Positions 51,882 through 61,177 of a stretch of 64,000 nt of DNA are shown here, in pieces. Numbering within the stretch: position 1 is the first letter of the stretch; every line of letters starts with the position of its first letter. A program made the position numbers and the translations under genes. The notes beneath the pieces were generated by a model. The model was given only the letters and a program-made list of their open reading frames with translations. It searched no databases and was not told the origin of the DNA. This DNA comes from Streptomyces liliifuscus (lineage in GTDB: Bacteria; Actinomycetota; Actinomycetes; Streptomycetales; Streptomycetaceae): the NCBI RefSeq assembly GCF_016598615.1, contig NZ_CP066831.1:3844001-3908000 (forward strand). The letters run 5' to 3'.

Positions 51882-52853
51882 ATGCTGAACAACGTGGCCG
51901 TCGTCCTGCTCGACGGGGTGCATCCTTTTGAACTCGGTGTGGTCTGTGAGGTGTTCGGCCTCGACCGCAGTGACGAGGGGCTGCCGGTGTACGACTTCGC
52001 GGTGGTCTCCGCGGAGACTCCGGGGGCGAGCCTCAGCACCCACGTCCCCGGGTTCACGGTCGCCACTCCGTACGGCCTCGACCGGCTGGAGGAGGCCGAC
52101 CTGGTCGTCGTACCCGCCGGCAGCACCTATGCCGTACGCGAGTATCCGCCCGAGATGCTCGACGCACTGCGCCGGGCCGTGGACCGCGGGGCCCGGGTCC
52201 TGAGCGTCTGCTCCGGGGTCTTCGTGCTCGGCGCCGCCGGGCTCCTGGACGGGCGGCGCTGCGCCGTGCACTGGCAGCACGTGGACACGCTGGCCCGGCA
52301 GTACCCGCGGGCGAGGGTCGAGCCGGACGTGCTGTACGTGGACGACGACCCGGTGGTCACCTCCGCGGGCACCGCGGCCGGCATCGACGCCTGTCTGCAC
52401 ATCGTCCGCAAGGAGCAGGGCCCCGAGATCGCCAACGCCATCGCCCGCCGCATGGTGGTGCCCCCGCACCGGGACGGCGGCCAGGCCCAGTACATCGAGC
52501 GGCCGCTGCCTCGCTCGCAGTGCGACACGGTCGGCGAGGTGCTCGCCTGGATGGAGCGCCACCTCGACGAGGAGGTGACCGTCGAACAGCTCGCCGCTCG
52601 CGCGCTCATGTCCCCGCGCACGTTCGCCCGCCGCTTCCAGCAGGAGACTGGCACGACCCCGTACCGCTGGCTGCTGCGTCAACGGGTGCTTCTGGCACAG
52701 GAGTTGCTGGAGGCCACCGACGAGACCATGGACTTCATCGCGGACCGCACGGGGTTCGGGACCGCGGCCGCGCTGCGCCACCAGTTCGTCCGCTCGCTCG
52801 GGACGACCCCGAACGCGTACCGGCGCACGTTCAGAGGCTCCGAGGCCGCCTGA
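51882..52853 (+). CDS. nrdS: GlxA/AraC-type regulator (NrdS-like)
   Basis: A 323-residue protein: DJ-1/PfpI-like amidotransferase-fold domain at residues 1-190 (VLSVCSGVFVLGAAGLLDGR, with the nucleophile-elbow Cys) and an AraC double HTH at 220-315 (VTVEQLAARALMSPRTFARR). Position after nrdAB matches nrdS of S. coelicolor, reported as an AraC-like third gene of the nrdABS operon. Here a convergent small ORF separates it from nrdB, so it may have its own promoter; CACACT lies six bases before its ATG. Confidence 0.85.
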   Translation: MLNNVAVVLLDGVHPFELGVVCEVFGLDRSDEGLPVYDFAVVSAETPGASLSTHVPGFTVATPYGLDRLEEADLVVVPAGSTYAVREYPPEMLDALRRAVDRGARVLSVCSGVFVLGAAGLLDGRRCAVHWQHVDTLARQYPRARVEPDVLYVDDDPVVTSAGTAAGIDACLHIVRKEQGPEIANAIARRMVVPPHRDGGQAQYIERPLPRSQCDTVGEVLAWMERHLDEEVTVEQLAARALMSPRTFARRFQQETGTTPYRWLLRQRVLLAQELLEATDETMDFIADRTGFGTAAALRHQFVRSLGTTPNAYRRTFRGSEAA

Positions 52854-52868
52854 ACGTGCGCCGCGCGC

Positions 52869-54239
52869 TCAGCGGGCCACCGCCCTCAGCAGCAGCCGGT
52901 GCGGCCGCAGTGTGATGCCGACCCGGGTCGTGTCGTCGGAGTCGGACACCTGCTCCAGGCGCCAGCGCGAGGCCACCGCCGCGGTGATGAGGCTGAGCTG
53001 GGCCATCGAGAAGTGGTCGCTCGGGCACTTCCGGTTGCCCACGCTGAACGGACTCATCGCGAACTTCGGCACGTCCTTGGCGCGCTCGGGAAGCCAGCGG
53101 TCGGGGTCGAACTCCAGGCTGCCGTCGTACGACCGCGGATCGCGCTGGATCGCGTACGGGCTGTAGACGATGTCCGCCCCGGCCGGAATGCGATACCCGC
53201 CCAGTTCGGTTTCGGTCACGGCCCGGCGCGTCAATATCCATACGGCGGGACGCAGCCGCATGGCCTCGACGACGACATTGTTCGTGTGGGACAGCTTCCG
53301 CACATCCGCGAATGCGACGGGACGGTCCCCCGCGACGGATTCGACCTCTTCGCGTACGCGGTCCGCGTGTTCCGGATGTTCGGTGAGGACTTGCAGCAGC
53401 CACATGATCGTGGAGGCGACGGTTTCGCTGCCGGGGGTGAGTATCGCGACGACCTGATCGTGGATCTCCTGTTCGCCGATCGGGTCGCCATTCTCGTCCT
53501 TCGCTTCCAGCAATGCCGTCAGCAAATCGTCCGGCTTTTGACCAGACGCCCGGCGTTCGGCGACGATCTCGTCGACCAGGAGGTGCAAATCGGCCAGTGC
53601 GCGGTCGAATTTGCGATTGGCCGGAAGCGGCAGCCGATAGAGCGGCCCCGCCGGGATCACCATCCGCCGGTACATGCCCCGGAACACCGTGGCGAGCGCG
53701 ACGCTCAGCCGCTCGGCGCGCTCGTCCATGAAGTCGCCGCGCAGCAGACAGCGGGCGGCGATACGGACGGCGACCCGGAACGACTCCGAGGTGCAGTCGA
53801 CCGTCTCGCCCGACCCCATGCGCTCGGCGAGGGCGTGCGCCTCCTCCTCCATGATCGGCCCGTACTCGGGGATGATGTCGAGCCGGAACGCGGGCTGGAT
53901 GGTCCGCCGCTGGCGCCGGTGCCGCGGCCCGTTGGCGGTCGCCACTCCCTCCTTGCCGAGCAGGCCTTCGAGGGACTCCCACAGGGGTCCGTCGATCTTG
54001 AAGTCGGGGTTCAGCGCCAGCGCTCCGGTGAGGGCCGGCGTGGTGACCGCGTACACCGTCTTCGGGCCGAGCCTCAGCCGGACGACGTCGCCCTGGTCGC
54101 GCAGCCGGGCCAGGAAGCCCAGCGGGTCACGGACCAGTTTCAGGCCGTGACCGAGGCCGGGGACACCGCCCCCGGCGAGGGGCGGGGTGGACAGTTCTGC
54201 CGCCTGAGGTGCAGCGGGCCGCACGGACTCGACGGTCAT
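52869..54239 (-). CDS. cyp170A1: Cytochrome P450 CYP170A1-type (albaflavenone synthase)
   Basis: A 456-residue P450. I-helix motif LTPGSETVASTIMW, ExxR in VVVEAMRLRP, and heme loop FSVGNRKCPSDHF, in which the usual Gly two residues after Cys is Ser. In S. coelicolor CYP170A1 oxidises epi-isozizaene to albaflavenone and has a second terpene synthase activity; the DDLLT segment near residue 247 could correspond to that site (inference). The ATG overlaps the terpene synthase stop by four bases. Confidence 0.93.
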   Translation of the reverse strand: MTVESVRPAAPQAAELSTPPLAGGGVPGLGHGLKLVRDPLGFLARLRDQGDVVRLRLGPKTVYAVTTPALTGALALNPDFKIDGPLWESLEGLLGKEGVATANGPRHRRQRRTIQPAFRLDIIPEYGPIMEEEAHALAERMGSGETVDCTSESFRVAVRIAARCLLRGDFMDERAERLSVALATVFRGMYRRMVIPAGPLYRLPLPANRKFDRALADLHLLVDEIVAERRASGQKPDDLLTALLEAKDENGDPIGEQEIHDQVVAILTPGSETVASTIMWLLQVLTEHPEHADRVREEVESVAGDRPVAFADVRKLSHTNNVVVEAMRLRPAVWILTRRAVTETELGGYRIPAGADIVYSPYAIQRDPRSYDGSLEFDPDRWLPERAKDVPKFAMSPFSVGNRKCPSDHFSMAQLSLITAAVASRWRLEQVSDSDDTTRVGITLRPHRLLLRAVAR

Positions 54240-55321
54240 TTCTCACCTGCCGCTTCGTTGTTGACGTACGGGGGTGTGGAGCGGTCGTCCCAGCTGTCGA
54301 CCATGTACCGGCCGGACTCGTGGTGGAACCAGTACACGGAACTGAACCAGTTCCGCATATTGAACAGACACGCGCGCACGGCGTCCGCCAATTCGGCGCC
54401 CCGCACGGATCCGCTGTCGATCCGGTCGGCGTACCGCAATACCTCCTTCTCAACGTCGAGGAATTCGCTGATGCATTCCTCGACCCGACGCCTCACTTCC
54501 TTCACCGCTTCTTCGAGTCGCATTCCCTCGTGGTGAATGAGACTGATTCCGAGATTGTGGACCTCGTCGCCCGCTATTTCTTTCGGAAGCGAACACAGAT
54601 CGTTGTACCAGGCGGCGAAATCCTGGCACAGCAGCGAAGCCCGCCGATATGCGGAGTTCTGCCGTACGGCGGCGGGCAGTTCGTACTCCGCGCTCGGCTC
54701 AAGCAGGTCGATCCAGATCCAGTGCGCGAAAGTCATCCGCCGCAGTTCGAGATATTCGTCGACGGTCGGGACAATGCCTTCCGTTCGGTTGCGGAATTCC
54801 CGGTCGTACGCCTCGATGACGGCGTGGAAGTCGTCGGCGAACCGGACGTTCCACCCCTCGCCCAGGAACGAGTACAGCCGCACCATGCTGTCCGCGAACC
54901 CCGCGACCAGGGGATCCCGGTGGTGCAGGTGGTCCCACGGGGAGTCGAGAGCCGTGTGCAGCCGGCGCCGGAGCCTGCGCCAGGCCTCCGGCCGGCCGTG
55001 TATGACGTCGCGGTCGTGGCGGTCGTCCCAGACGAAGAACCACGCGCTGTAGTCCGCTATCGCCTGGAGGACCTGGTCGGGCGCGCCAATGTAGTAGCCC
55101 GCCATGAGGTCCGTGTAGCAAAGCCCGTCGGCATATGCCTCGACCTTGTCCGGGGACATGAGGCGTTTTTCCAGGAGCCAGGCCCTGGTCTTCTCCTGAA
55201 GCCGGGGCCAATACGGATGGAGTTGACGGGGAAACTCCCTCTCGATCACCGGGAGAGAGAGCGCCGGTGGAACCGAGATCGCGGTGTGCGTCGTTGTGGT
55301 GCTCTGTGGGAAAGCAGGCAC
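54236..55321 (-). CDS. cyc1: Epi-isozizaene synthase (sesquiterpene cyclase)
   Basis: A 361-residue class I terpene cyclase, the exact length of S. coelicolor EIZS. The Mg2+ motif is FVWDDRHDRD (near residue 97) and the NSE triad is YNDLCSLPKEIAGDE. It cyclises farnesyl diphosphate to epi-isozizaene, precursor of the antibiotic albaflavenone. GTG 55321 follows GAGAGGGG at seven bases. Coupled to the P450 gene. Confidence 0.95.
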   Translation of the reverse strand: MPAFPQSTTTTHTAISVPPALSLPVIEREFPRQLHPYWPRLQEKTRAWLLEKRLMSPDKVEAYADGLCYTDLMAGYYIGAPDQVLQAIADYSAWFFVWDDRHDRDVIHGRPEAWRRLRRRLHTALDSPWDHLHHRDPLVAGFADSMVRLYSFLGEGWNVRFADDFHAVIEAYDREFRNRTEGIVPTVDEYLELRRMTFAHWIWIDLLEPSAEYELPAAVRQNSAYRRASLLCQDFAAWYNDLCSLPKEIAGDEVHNLGISLIHHEGMRLEEAVKEVRRRVEECISEFLDVEKEVLRYADRIDSGSVRGAELADAVRACLFNMRNWFSSVYWFHHESGRYMVDSWDDRSTPPYVNNEAAGEK

Positions 55322-55542
55322 GAACAAACCCCTCTCAGCCGCCTGTTGGCGACACGCCCCTCCCGCTGTGCCGGGCGTGCGCCGTTGCGTATCCCCGCAC
55401 TTCCCATTCAGCACCACAACTGACCGTTCTGGGAACGGATTTGCTTCACTCACTACCCCACCGTGCCGAGAATCTCCCCTCACGTGACTGAATATGGATC
55501 ATTGCGTGCGCACAAGGGATCGAACGTGCGACGCACAGACGA

Positions 55543-55580
55543 ACGACGCCTGGTCGGAAGGTGATCCGACCAGGCGTCGT
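55543..55580. terminator. Strong hairpin between cyc1 upstream region and def
   Basis: ACGACGCCTGGTCGGA (55543-55558) pairs perfectly with 55565-55580 around AGGTGA. It lies about 155-190 bases beyond the def stop on the minus strand, so it may end the def transcript before the cyc1 promoter. Confidence 0.7.
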
Positions 55581-55609
55581 GGATACGGGACGCTCACGCC
55601 CCGGCTGTC

Positions 55610-55733
55610 GTTCTCTGTCACAGCCGTTCACAGCCGTTCAGAGTTCTTCGCGGCCACCGGCGGCCACCGGCCGGCCGTTCGCAGCCGTCCTCGACTGTTC
55701 TCGGCCGTTCTCCGTGGCTTCGGCGGCGGTGGT
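55610..55733. repeat. Degenerate CAGCCGTTC repeats downstream of def
   Basis: CACAGCCGTT, CAGCCGTTC and GGCCGTTC words recur eight or so times, together with GGCCACCGGC duplicates. No gene is supported in this gap. Confidence 0.6.
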
Positions 55734-56387
55734 TCAGTCGTTCGCGACGACGGGGTACCGCGGCTCGTTCTCGGCCATCTGCCGCAGCGCGTCCTTGCGC
55801 TCGCGCTTGGAGAGCCGGTCGATGTACAGGTACCCGTACAGGTGGTCCGTCTCGTGCTGGAGGCAGCGCGCGAAGTAGCCGGTGCCGCGCACCTTGATCG
55901 GGTTGCCCTTCTCGTCCTGCCCGGTGACCTCGGCGTAGTCGGGCCGGGCCAGCGGCGCGTACGCGGTCGGCACCGACAGGCAGCCCTCGTTGCTCTCGTC
56001 CAGCTGGCGCCGCTCGGCGGGCAGCTCCACGAGCACGGGGTTGCAGACGACGCCCACGTGCCGCTTGCCCTCGTCGTCCGGGCAGTCGTAGACGAAGACC
56101 TTCAGGTCGACGCCGACCTGGTTGGCGGCCAGCCCCACGCCCTCGGCGGTGTGCTGGCTGGCGAACATGTCGTCGACCAGCTTGGCGAGGTCGTCGCCGA
56201 ACTCCGTGACGTCCTTGCACTCCTTGTGCAGTACGGGGTTCCCGACGACCGTGATGGGCCGCGAGGAGCCGCGCCCGCGATAGGCCGCCTCACGCTCCCC
56301 CGCGTCGTCCTCACTGTCGATGACGAAGCCCTCGTCGTCCACGGGGAGCACGCCCACGTGCTGCTGATCGGTGTCCTGCTGCGCCAT
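55734..56387 (-). CDS. def: Peptide deformylase
   Basis: A 217-residue deformylase with the three conserved motifs: GVGLAANQVG, EGCLSVP (zinc Cys) and QHETDHLYG (HExxH-type; read as QHETDH with two zinc His). It removes the formyl group from nascent proteins. The N-terminal 40 residues are a hydrophilic extension. A duplicate housekeeping copy may exist elsewhere, as Streptomyces often has several. Confidence 0.95.
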   Translation of the reverse strand: MAQQDTDQQHVGVLPVDDEGFVIDSEDDAGEREAAYRGRGSSRPITVVGNPVLHKECKDVTEFGDDLAKLVDDMFASQHTAEGVGLAANQVGVDLKVFVYDCPDDEGKRHVGVVCNPVLVELPAERRQLDESNEGCLSVPTAYAPLARPDYAEVTGQDEKGNPIKVRGTGYFARCLQHETDHLYGYLYIDRLSKRERKDALRQMAENEPRYPVVAND

Positions 56388-56485
56388 GACCGACGTAAGC
56401 CTTCCTCGGAAAACAGGGTTGTGATGCTGAACAGGGTACGGGGCGCTTCCTGCCAGGAGCCGCCCCGTCAGGAGGCGCTCCTGAC

Positions 56486-56531
56486 AGGGGCGCCCCTTCA
56501 GGGGCGCGGGGAACTGCGCGACCAGCCACGG
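56486..56531. repeat. Dispersed palindromic repeat, half copy
   Basis: CAGGGGCGCGGGGAACTGCGC followed by GACCAGCCACGGACGGCCCGC, split here as two parts of the same element, lies between def and the TPR gene, upstream of def. Confidence 0.8.
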
Positions 56532-56565
56532 ACGGCCCGCAGCCTACGAACAGCCCACGCAGCCC

Positions 56566-57546
56566 TTAACAAACCTCTTCAAGATCCCGCCAGTCCCGGG
56601 AGTCGGGACTGTCGGCAACCCACCCGTCCAGCAACCCCCTCACCAATGAGGCGGGGGCGGCAAGCCCACACTCCCGCTCGGGCACCCACAGCTGCCCGTC
56701 CGTCCGGTGCCCCAGCGGCCCCGGATGCCCCGGCTCACTGTGATCGTGCGGATCGAGATGCTCCCCGTCCCCCTCGTCGGACGGCATCCGGGACTCGGAA
56801 CACATCCGGCAGAGCAGCCGGACCGACGACGACCAGTCCTCCGCGGCGAACCCGGCGTCGGCCGCCAGCCGCTCCAGGGCGTTCCGGTCGTCCTCGGTCT
56901 CCGCCTCAAGGAGGACCACCCAGGTCGGCACGGGAGAGGGGGCCCACAGCTCGATCTCGTCGAACACGGGATAGGAGTGCCCCGCGGCGGTCGTCCGCTC
57001 ACCGTGCGGAACCCCGTCGTGCAGCACGACCTCGCCCCAGCGCCGCCCGGAGGACGGCAGCGGGATGGAGAGGACCTCGATCCGGGCGGGGTCGAGCCGC
57101 CGCCCCCACACGACCTCGGCCTCGCCCTCGGGCGACAGCCGTACGGCCGCGCTGCCGAGGTCCATGCCCACCGGTTCGCCCGAGGCGGTGGCGCCGCCCG
57201 GCACCCGCAGTCCGTAGGCCTGCCAGGCCCGCCGCGCGAGCGGCCAGTCCTGGAGGGCGGTGGCCGCGATGCCGACGTTCCACCAATCAGGGGCCCCGGT
57301 CTCCCGGTCGAGCAGTGCCACGGCCCTCAGACCGGCCGCCCGCGCCTGCTCCCAGTCGTGCCGGAACTTGTGCAGGAGCGCGAGGTTGAACCAGGACTCG
57401 GACAGCCAGGGTTCCAGGTCCGCGGCGCGCGTGAGCAGCGCCCCCGCGTCCTCGTACCGGCCGTCGCCGATCAGCGTGAACGCACGGTCGGTGGCCTGCC
57501 GCCATGAGGCGGAGGGCCGGTGCCGTCCCTTGCCGAAGATCCTCAC
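56566..57546 (-). CDS. Tetratricopeptide repeat protein
   Basis: A 326-residue protein with TPR-like helices in residues 10-105 (WRQATDRAFTLIGDGRYEDA; SWFNLALLHKFRHDWEQARA; WWNVGIAATALQDWPLARRA). The remaining 220 residues have no family I recognise but contain CRMC and several His, a possible metal site. I place the start at GTG 57546 (MRIFGKGRHRPSASW); ATG 57660 would add 38 residues with little support. Function unknown. Confidence 0.82.
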   Translation of the reverse strand: MRIFGKGRHRPSASWRQATDRAFTLIGDGRYEDAGALLTRAADLEPWLSESWFNLALLHKFRHDWEQARAAGLRAVALLDRETGAPDWWNVGIAATALQDWPLARRAWQAYGLRVPGGATASGEPVGMDLGSAAVRLSPEGEAEVVWGRRLDPARIEVLSIPLPSSGRRWGEVVLHDGVPHGERTTAAGHSYPVFDEIELWAPSPVPTWVVLLEAETEDDRNALERLAADAGFAAEDWSSSVRLLCRMCSESRMPSDEGDGEHLDPHDHSEPGHPGPLGHRTDGQLWVPERECGLAAPASLVRGLLDGWVADSPDSRDWRDLEEVC

Positions 57547-57663
57547 GATTCCCGCCTGCCAGTTCGTTGAAGAGCGTGCAGCCTCGGGCTGGACTGTGCC
57601 CCCTGATGTCCTCTTCCTCGCATCCAACCACGGACGGTCGGACGGGCGCTCATTACCCATGGG

Positions 57664-58917
57664 TTACCCAGCCAGGGGCAGCATAAGACTGCCCCTCGCC
57701 AGCACCCTGGCCAGCGACTCCACCACCTCGGGCTGATAGTCCCGGGCCGTGCCGAGCCTCAGCTCCTCCAACGCCCTGAGGGGCCCGCCGGGACCTGCTT
57801 CCCTGGCTTTCTCCTCGTACGCGTTGACCGCCCGTACGATTCTGGCGCTGACCGGCTGTTCGCGGTACGGGTCCGCCTGGCGCTCCACCACCACGGCGAC
57901 CTCCGCGTCCACCCCGGTCCGGCGCACCACGGCACCGCCGAGCAGGGCGATGCGCCGCTGGTCGTCGGGGGCGAGGGAGGCCGTGGCCCCCGCGGGAACG
58001 GGATCGACGAGGGACAGCTGACCGATGTCGTGCATCAGGGCCGCGTACTCCAGAACGGTCAGTTCGGGCTCGGAGAGGCCCAGCTCACGGCCGACGGCCC
58101 GGCTGAGCGCGGCCACGCGTCTGGCATGCCCCGCCGGGGTGTAGCCGGCGATCTCGGTGGCCCGGGCGAGGGAGGCGATGGTCTGGCGGTAGGTGGTCCG
58201 CACGGCCGCGTACCGCCGGAAGGACAGCTGGGTGAGCAGCAGCGGCAGGGAGAACACGGGCAGCGCCCACAGGCCGGCGACGGCGACCGCGAGCGCCATC
58301 ACGGCGCCGGTCGCGCAGACCGCCGACCCGATGCCGAGGGTGCCCCGCAGCTCGTCCCGCAGCAGCGGCCCGAACGGCCAGCGGGTCCGCGCGTGCGCCA
58401 TGGCGGCGGCCAGTACGGCGTCCCACAGCGCGGACAGCACGAGCAGCGCGACGACGAGGGCCGCGTACGTGGGTCCGTCCGCGGCCCACTCCCTCAACCT
58501 GCCCTGGTTGTAGAGGGGTTGGAAGCAGACGGCGGCGAAGGCGACGGTCAGGACGCGCCGCGTGAGGTGGTCGGCGGTGGGCCCGTTCCCCTTGGCCACA
58601 TGGGGCACGCACCCCGCCAACGAGGCCGCCACGACGACGGCGACGGTCTGCAGCACCCCGTGGTGGCTGCTCTGCCCGCCGTTCTCCCCGAGCAGCGCGT
58701 ACGCGAGCGCCCCGGCCGCCCCGAGCGGCGCGGCCTCCCGCTGCTCCGCCCCACCCCACCGGGCCAGCTCCCCAACAGCGATCAGCACCCCGAAGGCGAG
58801 GGCCACACCACGTTCGTCGAGTCCGTGCCAGAGGGTGCCGACGAGCGCCACGACCGCGAGAAGGCCGGCGGCGACACGGGCGAGGGTGAGCACGGACAGG
58901 GGCCACGACCGATTCAC
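57664..58917 (-). CDS. Membrane HD-domain protein, degenerate HD-GYP
   Basis: A 417-residue protein with six to seven membrane helices in residues 1-225 and a cytoplasmic HD domain (AGHARRVAALSRAVG; ALMHDIGQLSLVDPV). The second half of the HD-GYP signature, HHExxDGxGYP, is replaced by VVVERQADPYREQ, so two metal ligands and the GYP loop are missing. It is unlikely to hydrolyse c-di-GMP and may be a sensor or a partner of the intact protein encoded just upstream. GTG 58917 follows GGAGG. Confidence 0.85.
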   Translation of the reverse strand: MNRSWPLSVLTLARVAAGLLAVVALVGTLWHGLDERGVALAFGVLIAVGELARWGGAEQREAAPLGAAGALAYALLGENGGQSSHHGVLQTVAVVVAASLAGCVPHVAKGNGPTADHLTRRVLTVAFAAVCFQPLYNQGRLREWAADGPTYAALVVALLVLSALWDAVLAAAMAHARTRWPFGPLLRDELRGTLGIGSAVCATGAVMALAVAVAGLWALPVFSLPLLLTQLSFRRYAAVRTTYRQTIASLARATEIAGYTPAGHARRVAALSRAVGRELGLSEPELTVLEYAALMHDIGQLSLVDPVPAGATASLAPDDQRRIALLGGAVVRRTGVDAEVAVVVERQADPYREQPVSARIVRAVNAYEEKAREAGPGGPLRALEELRLGTARDYQPEVVESLARVLARGSLMLPLAG

Positions 58918-59056
58918 GGGGACCTCCGGCGGGCGGTGCGGGCGGGTGCTCGGCGGCCCGGGTACACATGGCAGGCGGGGCTTGAGGAGGGAACTCGGCC
59001 GGGCAGGCGGGCGTGGGAGTCGGTGGTTTGTGAGGGCGGCGCGATGCCGGGGGTGG

Positions 59057-60451
59057 TCATCGCGTGGTCTCGCCGACGCTTTTGCGGTGACCGGATGGCG
59101 TGCTGGAAACGGGCGGAGTGGGTGGGTAAGGCTCGCCGCGCAGCGGTGTCTCGTCGGCGGTGACAACGGGATGCCACCCCCCGCGGGCAAGCCCCCGCAC
59201 CAGCGCCTCCACCATCCGCGGATCGAACTGCGCCCCCGCACACCGCTCCAACTCCTCCAGCGCGGCCGCAACAGGCCGCGCCCGACGGTACGACCGAGTG
59301 GACGTCATCGCGTCGAAGGCGTCCGCGACCGCCACCACCCGCGCGAACTCCGGAATCTGGCCCCCCTTGAGCCCGTACGGATACCCGCTCCCGTCCAGCC
59401 GCTCGTGGTGATGCAGGATCGCCGACCTGGCCTCCCCCAGAAATCCGATCCCGCGCACCATCTCGTGCCCGTACTCGGGATGCAGTTCGATCACCCGCCG
59501 CTCCTCGGGCGTCAGTGGCCCGTCCTTGCGCAACAGCCGCGTGGGGACCCCGAGTTTGCCGACATCGTGGAGGATCCCGGCGAACCTGAGCACCTCGGCC
59601 CGCTCGTCGTCCATGCCCAGTTCGCGCGCGATCACCATCGACGCCTGCCCCACCCGCTCGCTGTGCCCGCGCGTGTACCCGTCCTTGATGTCGACGGCCT
59701 GCACGAGCGCCCGGATGGTCGCCTGGTGGGCGGCCCGTTCCCGGTGGTACTGCGCGAACACCCACCACGACACGTACATCGGCAACAGCACGAGGAGCGC
59801 GGCGACCGGCCCGTACGGACTGCGCCAGAGGACCGCCATCATCAGCCCGGCCAGACCGTGCACGGCGACGGGCGCGAGCGAGCGGAGAAAGAGCCCGCGC
59901 CAGGCGGCCCGTACGGGCACCCGCTCGGCGAGCACCAGGATCCCGCCGTCGAGCACGGTCAGCACCAGGCAGAACGCCACGACGGCCGCACCGGCGGTCA
60001 CCAGGACGTACGGGAAGTCCGACGAGAGGACCGCGTCCCGCCCGCCGAGCGCCCAGTGCACCCAGGAGGCGGCCCACGCGGCGAGCGCGAGCTGCCCGGC
60101 CCGCCACACCCGGCGCAGCCACCGCGGCCGCTGCTCGACCCGGGTCAGCAGCGCCCCCGGCAGGGCAATGAGCGCCGCGGCCGGAGGCGGCAGCAGAAAG
60201 GCCGCGGCGAGGAGCACGGGCGTGTGCCACCTGGGGGAACCGCCCGGTTCCCCGGACACCCCCGCGCCCTCGGGTGCGCGGCCCGCCGCGAACCGGCTTC
60301 CGGCGAACAGTTCGCACCCCGCGCAGAGCACCGCGAAGAGCAGCACCGCACCCCACGGCGCGTGCGTGGCCGGCAGTGGGAGGGCGCAGCACGCCGCTCC
60401 GAGCGCGGTGCAGACGACGTAGACACGCGCCCACGGCGAAACCGGCCGCAT
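59057..60451 (-). CDS. Membrane HD-GYP domain phosphodiesterase
   Basis: A 464-residue protein with about seven helices in residues 1-220 and a complete HD-GYP domain: GHSERVGQASMVIARELG, GILHDVGKLGVP, HPEYGHEMV, HHHERLDGSGYPYGLKG and VADAFDAMTS. HD-GYP enzymes hydrolyse c-di-GMP, which controls Streptomyces development through BldD. From memory the syntenic S. coelicolor gene (SCO5218) is that species' HD-GYP protein. The ATG at 60451 follows GGGAAGGGAG. The degenerate paralog follows 139 bases later. Confidence 0.9.
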   Translation of the reverse strand: MRPVSPWARVYVVCTALGAACCALPLPATHAPWGAVLLFAVLCAGCELFAGSRFAAGRAPEGAGVSGEPGGSPRWHTPVLLAAAFLLPPPAAALIALPGALLTRVEQRPRWLRRVWRAGQLALAAWAASWVHWALGGRDAVLSSDFPYVLVTAGAAVVAFCLVLTVLDGGILVLAERVPVRAAWRGLFLRSLAPVAVHGLAGLMMAVLWRSPYGPVAALLVLLPMYVSWWVFAQYHRERAAHQATIRALVQAVDIKDGYTRGHSERVGQASMVIARELGMDDERAEVLRFAGILHDVGKLGVPTRLLRKDGPLTPEERRVIELHPEYGHEMVRGIGFLGEARSAILHHHERLDGSGYPYGLKGGQIPEFARVVAVADAFDAMTSTRSYRRARPVAAALEELERCAGAQFDPRMVEALVRGLARGGWHPVVTADETPLRGEPYPPTPPVSSTPSGHRKSVGETTR

Positions 60452-60724
60452 GGCGCTCCCTTCCCTGTGGCCCGGCCCCTGTCGGCCGACCGGGCGGGGC
60501 GGCTCCGGCACAAGCCCCGTACAGGCCTTGGGACATGGACGATAGGACGGCCGGGCACGGCTCGGGGGAGGCATGGAACGATTCGTCGGGCCCAGGAGGC
60601 AGATTCGCCCGTTCGAGTGAGCCGGGTACGCGCGGGGCACCGCGTCGTCGTCAAAGCGCTGTCAGAGCGTCGTCGAAGCGCGCCGGATCGCCCTCAGAGC
60701 ACCCTTCGAGCCTTGTCGAAGCCG

Positions 60725-61114
60725 TCAGTGCGCCACATCGGCCGCGAGCGCCCGGCTCAGCTGCTCCACCGTCGCCGGTGACTCGCGCTGGAACGCGGGG
60801 ATGTCGAGGCCGTCGTCCCCCATGACGGTCAGCAGGGCCCGGTCGCCGACCGCCATCACGATGACGTGTCCGGAGCCGCACCTCGCCACCACCTCGCGGA
60901 GCGCGCCCACGCCCGCCTGGTCCGCCATCCGCCGCCCCACGCCGAGCGTCGCGGCGGCGAGCGCGGCGACGGACTCGGGGTGGACGGAGTCGGAGTCGTG
61001 GACGACGAGGAGGCCGTCCGCCGTGGACAGAACGCTCTGGGAGATCCCCATCACCCGGTCCCGCAGAGAGGTCAGGATCTCGGTCAGGGGACTGGGCGGC
61101 GGCTGTTCACTCAT
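60725..61114 (-). CDS. Roadblock/LC7 domain protein (1)
   Basis: A 129-residue Roadblock fold (QSVLSTADGLLVVHDSDSVH, then SVAALAAATLGVGRRMADQA, HVIVMAVGDRALLTVMGDD). Bacterial Roadblock proteins act with small GTPases of the MglA/Cvn type. It is the last gene of a minus-strand group. The ATG at 61114 follows AAGGAG. Confidence 0.88.
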   Translation of the reverse strand: MSEQPPPSPLTEILTSLRDRVMGISQSVLSTADGLLVVHDSDSVHPESVAALAAATLGVGRRMADQAGVGALREVVARCGSGHVIVMAVGDRALLTVMGDDGLDIPAFQRESPATVEQLSRALAADVAH

Positions 61115-61177
61115 GACGAGCTCCTTGCTAAAGGCATATGCAATCCTGGTACGGTCCAACTGGTACGTTCCAACGGG

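Noticed and set aside
60651..60881. Small minus-strand frame overlapping Roadblock gene 1
   Set aside because: It is a shadow of the Roadblock reading frame with no independent start signal.
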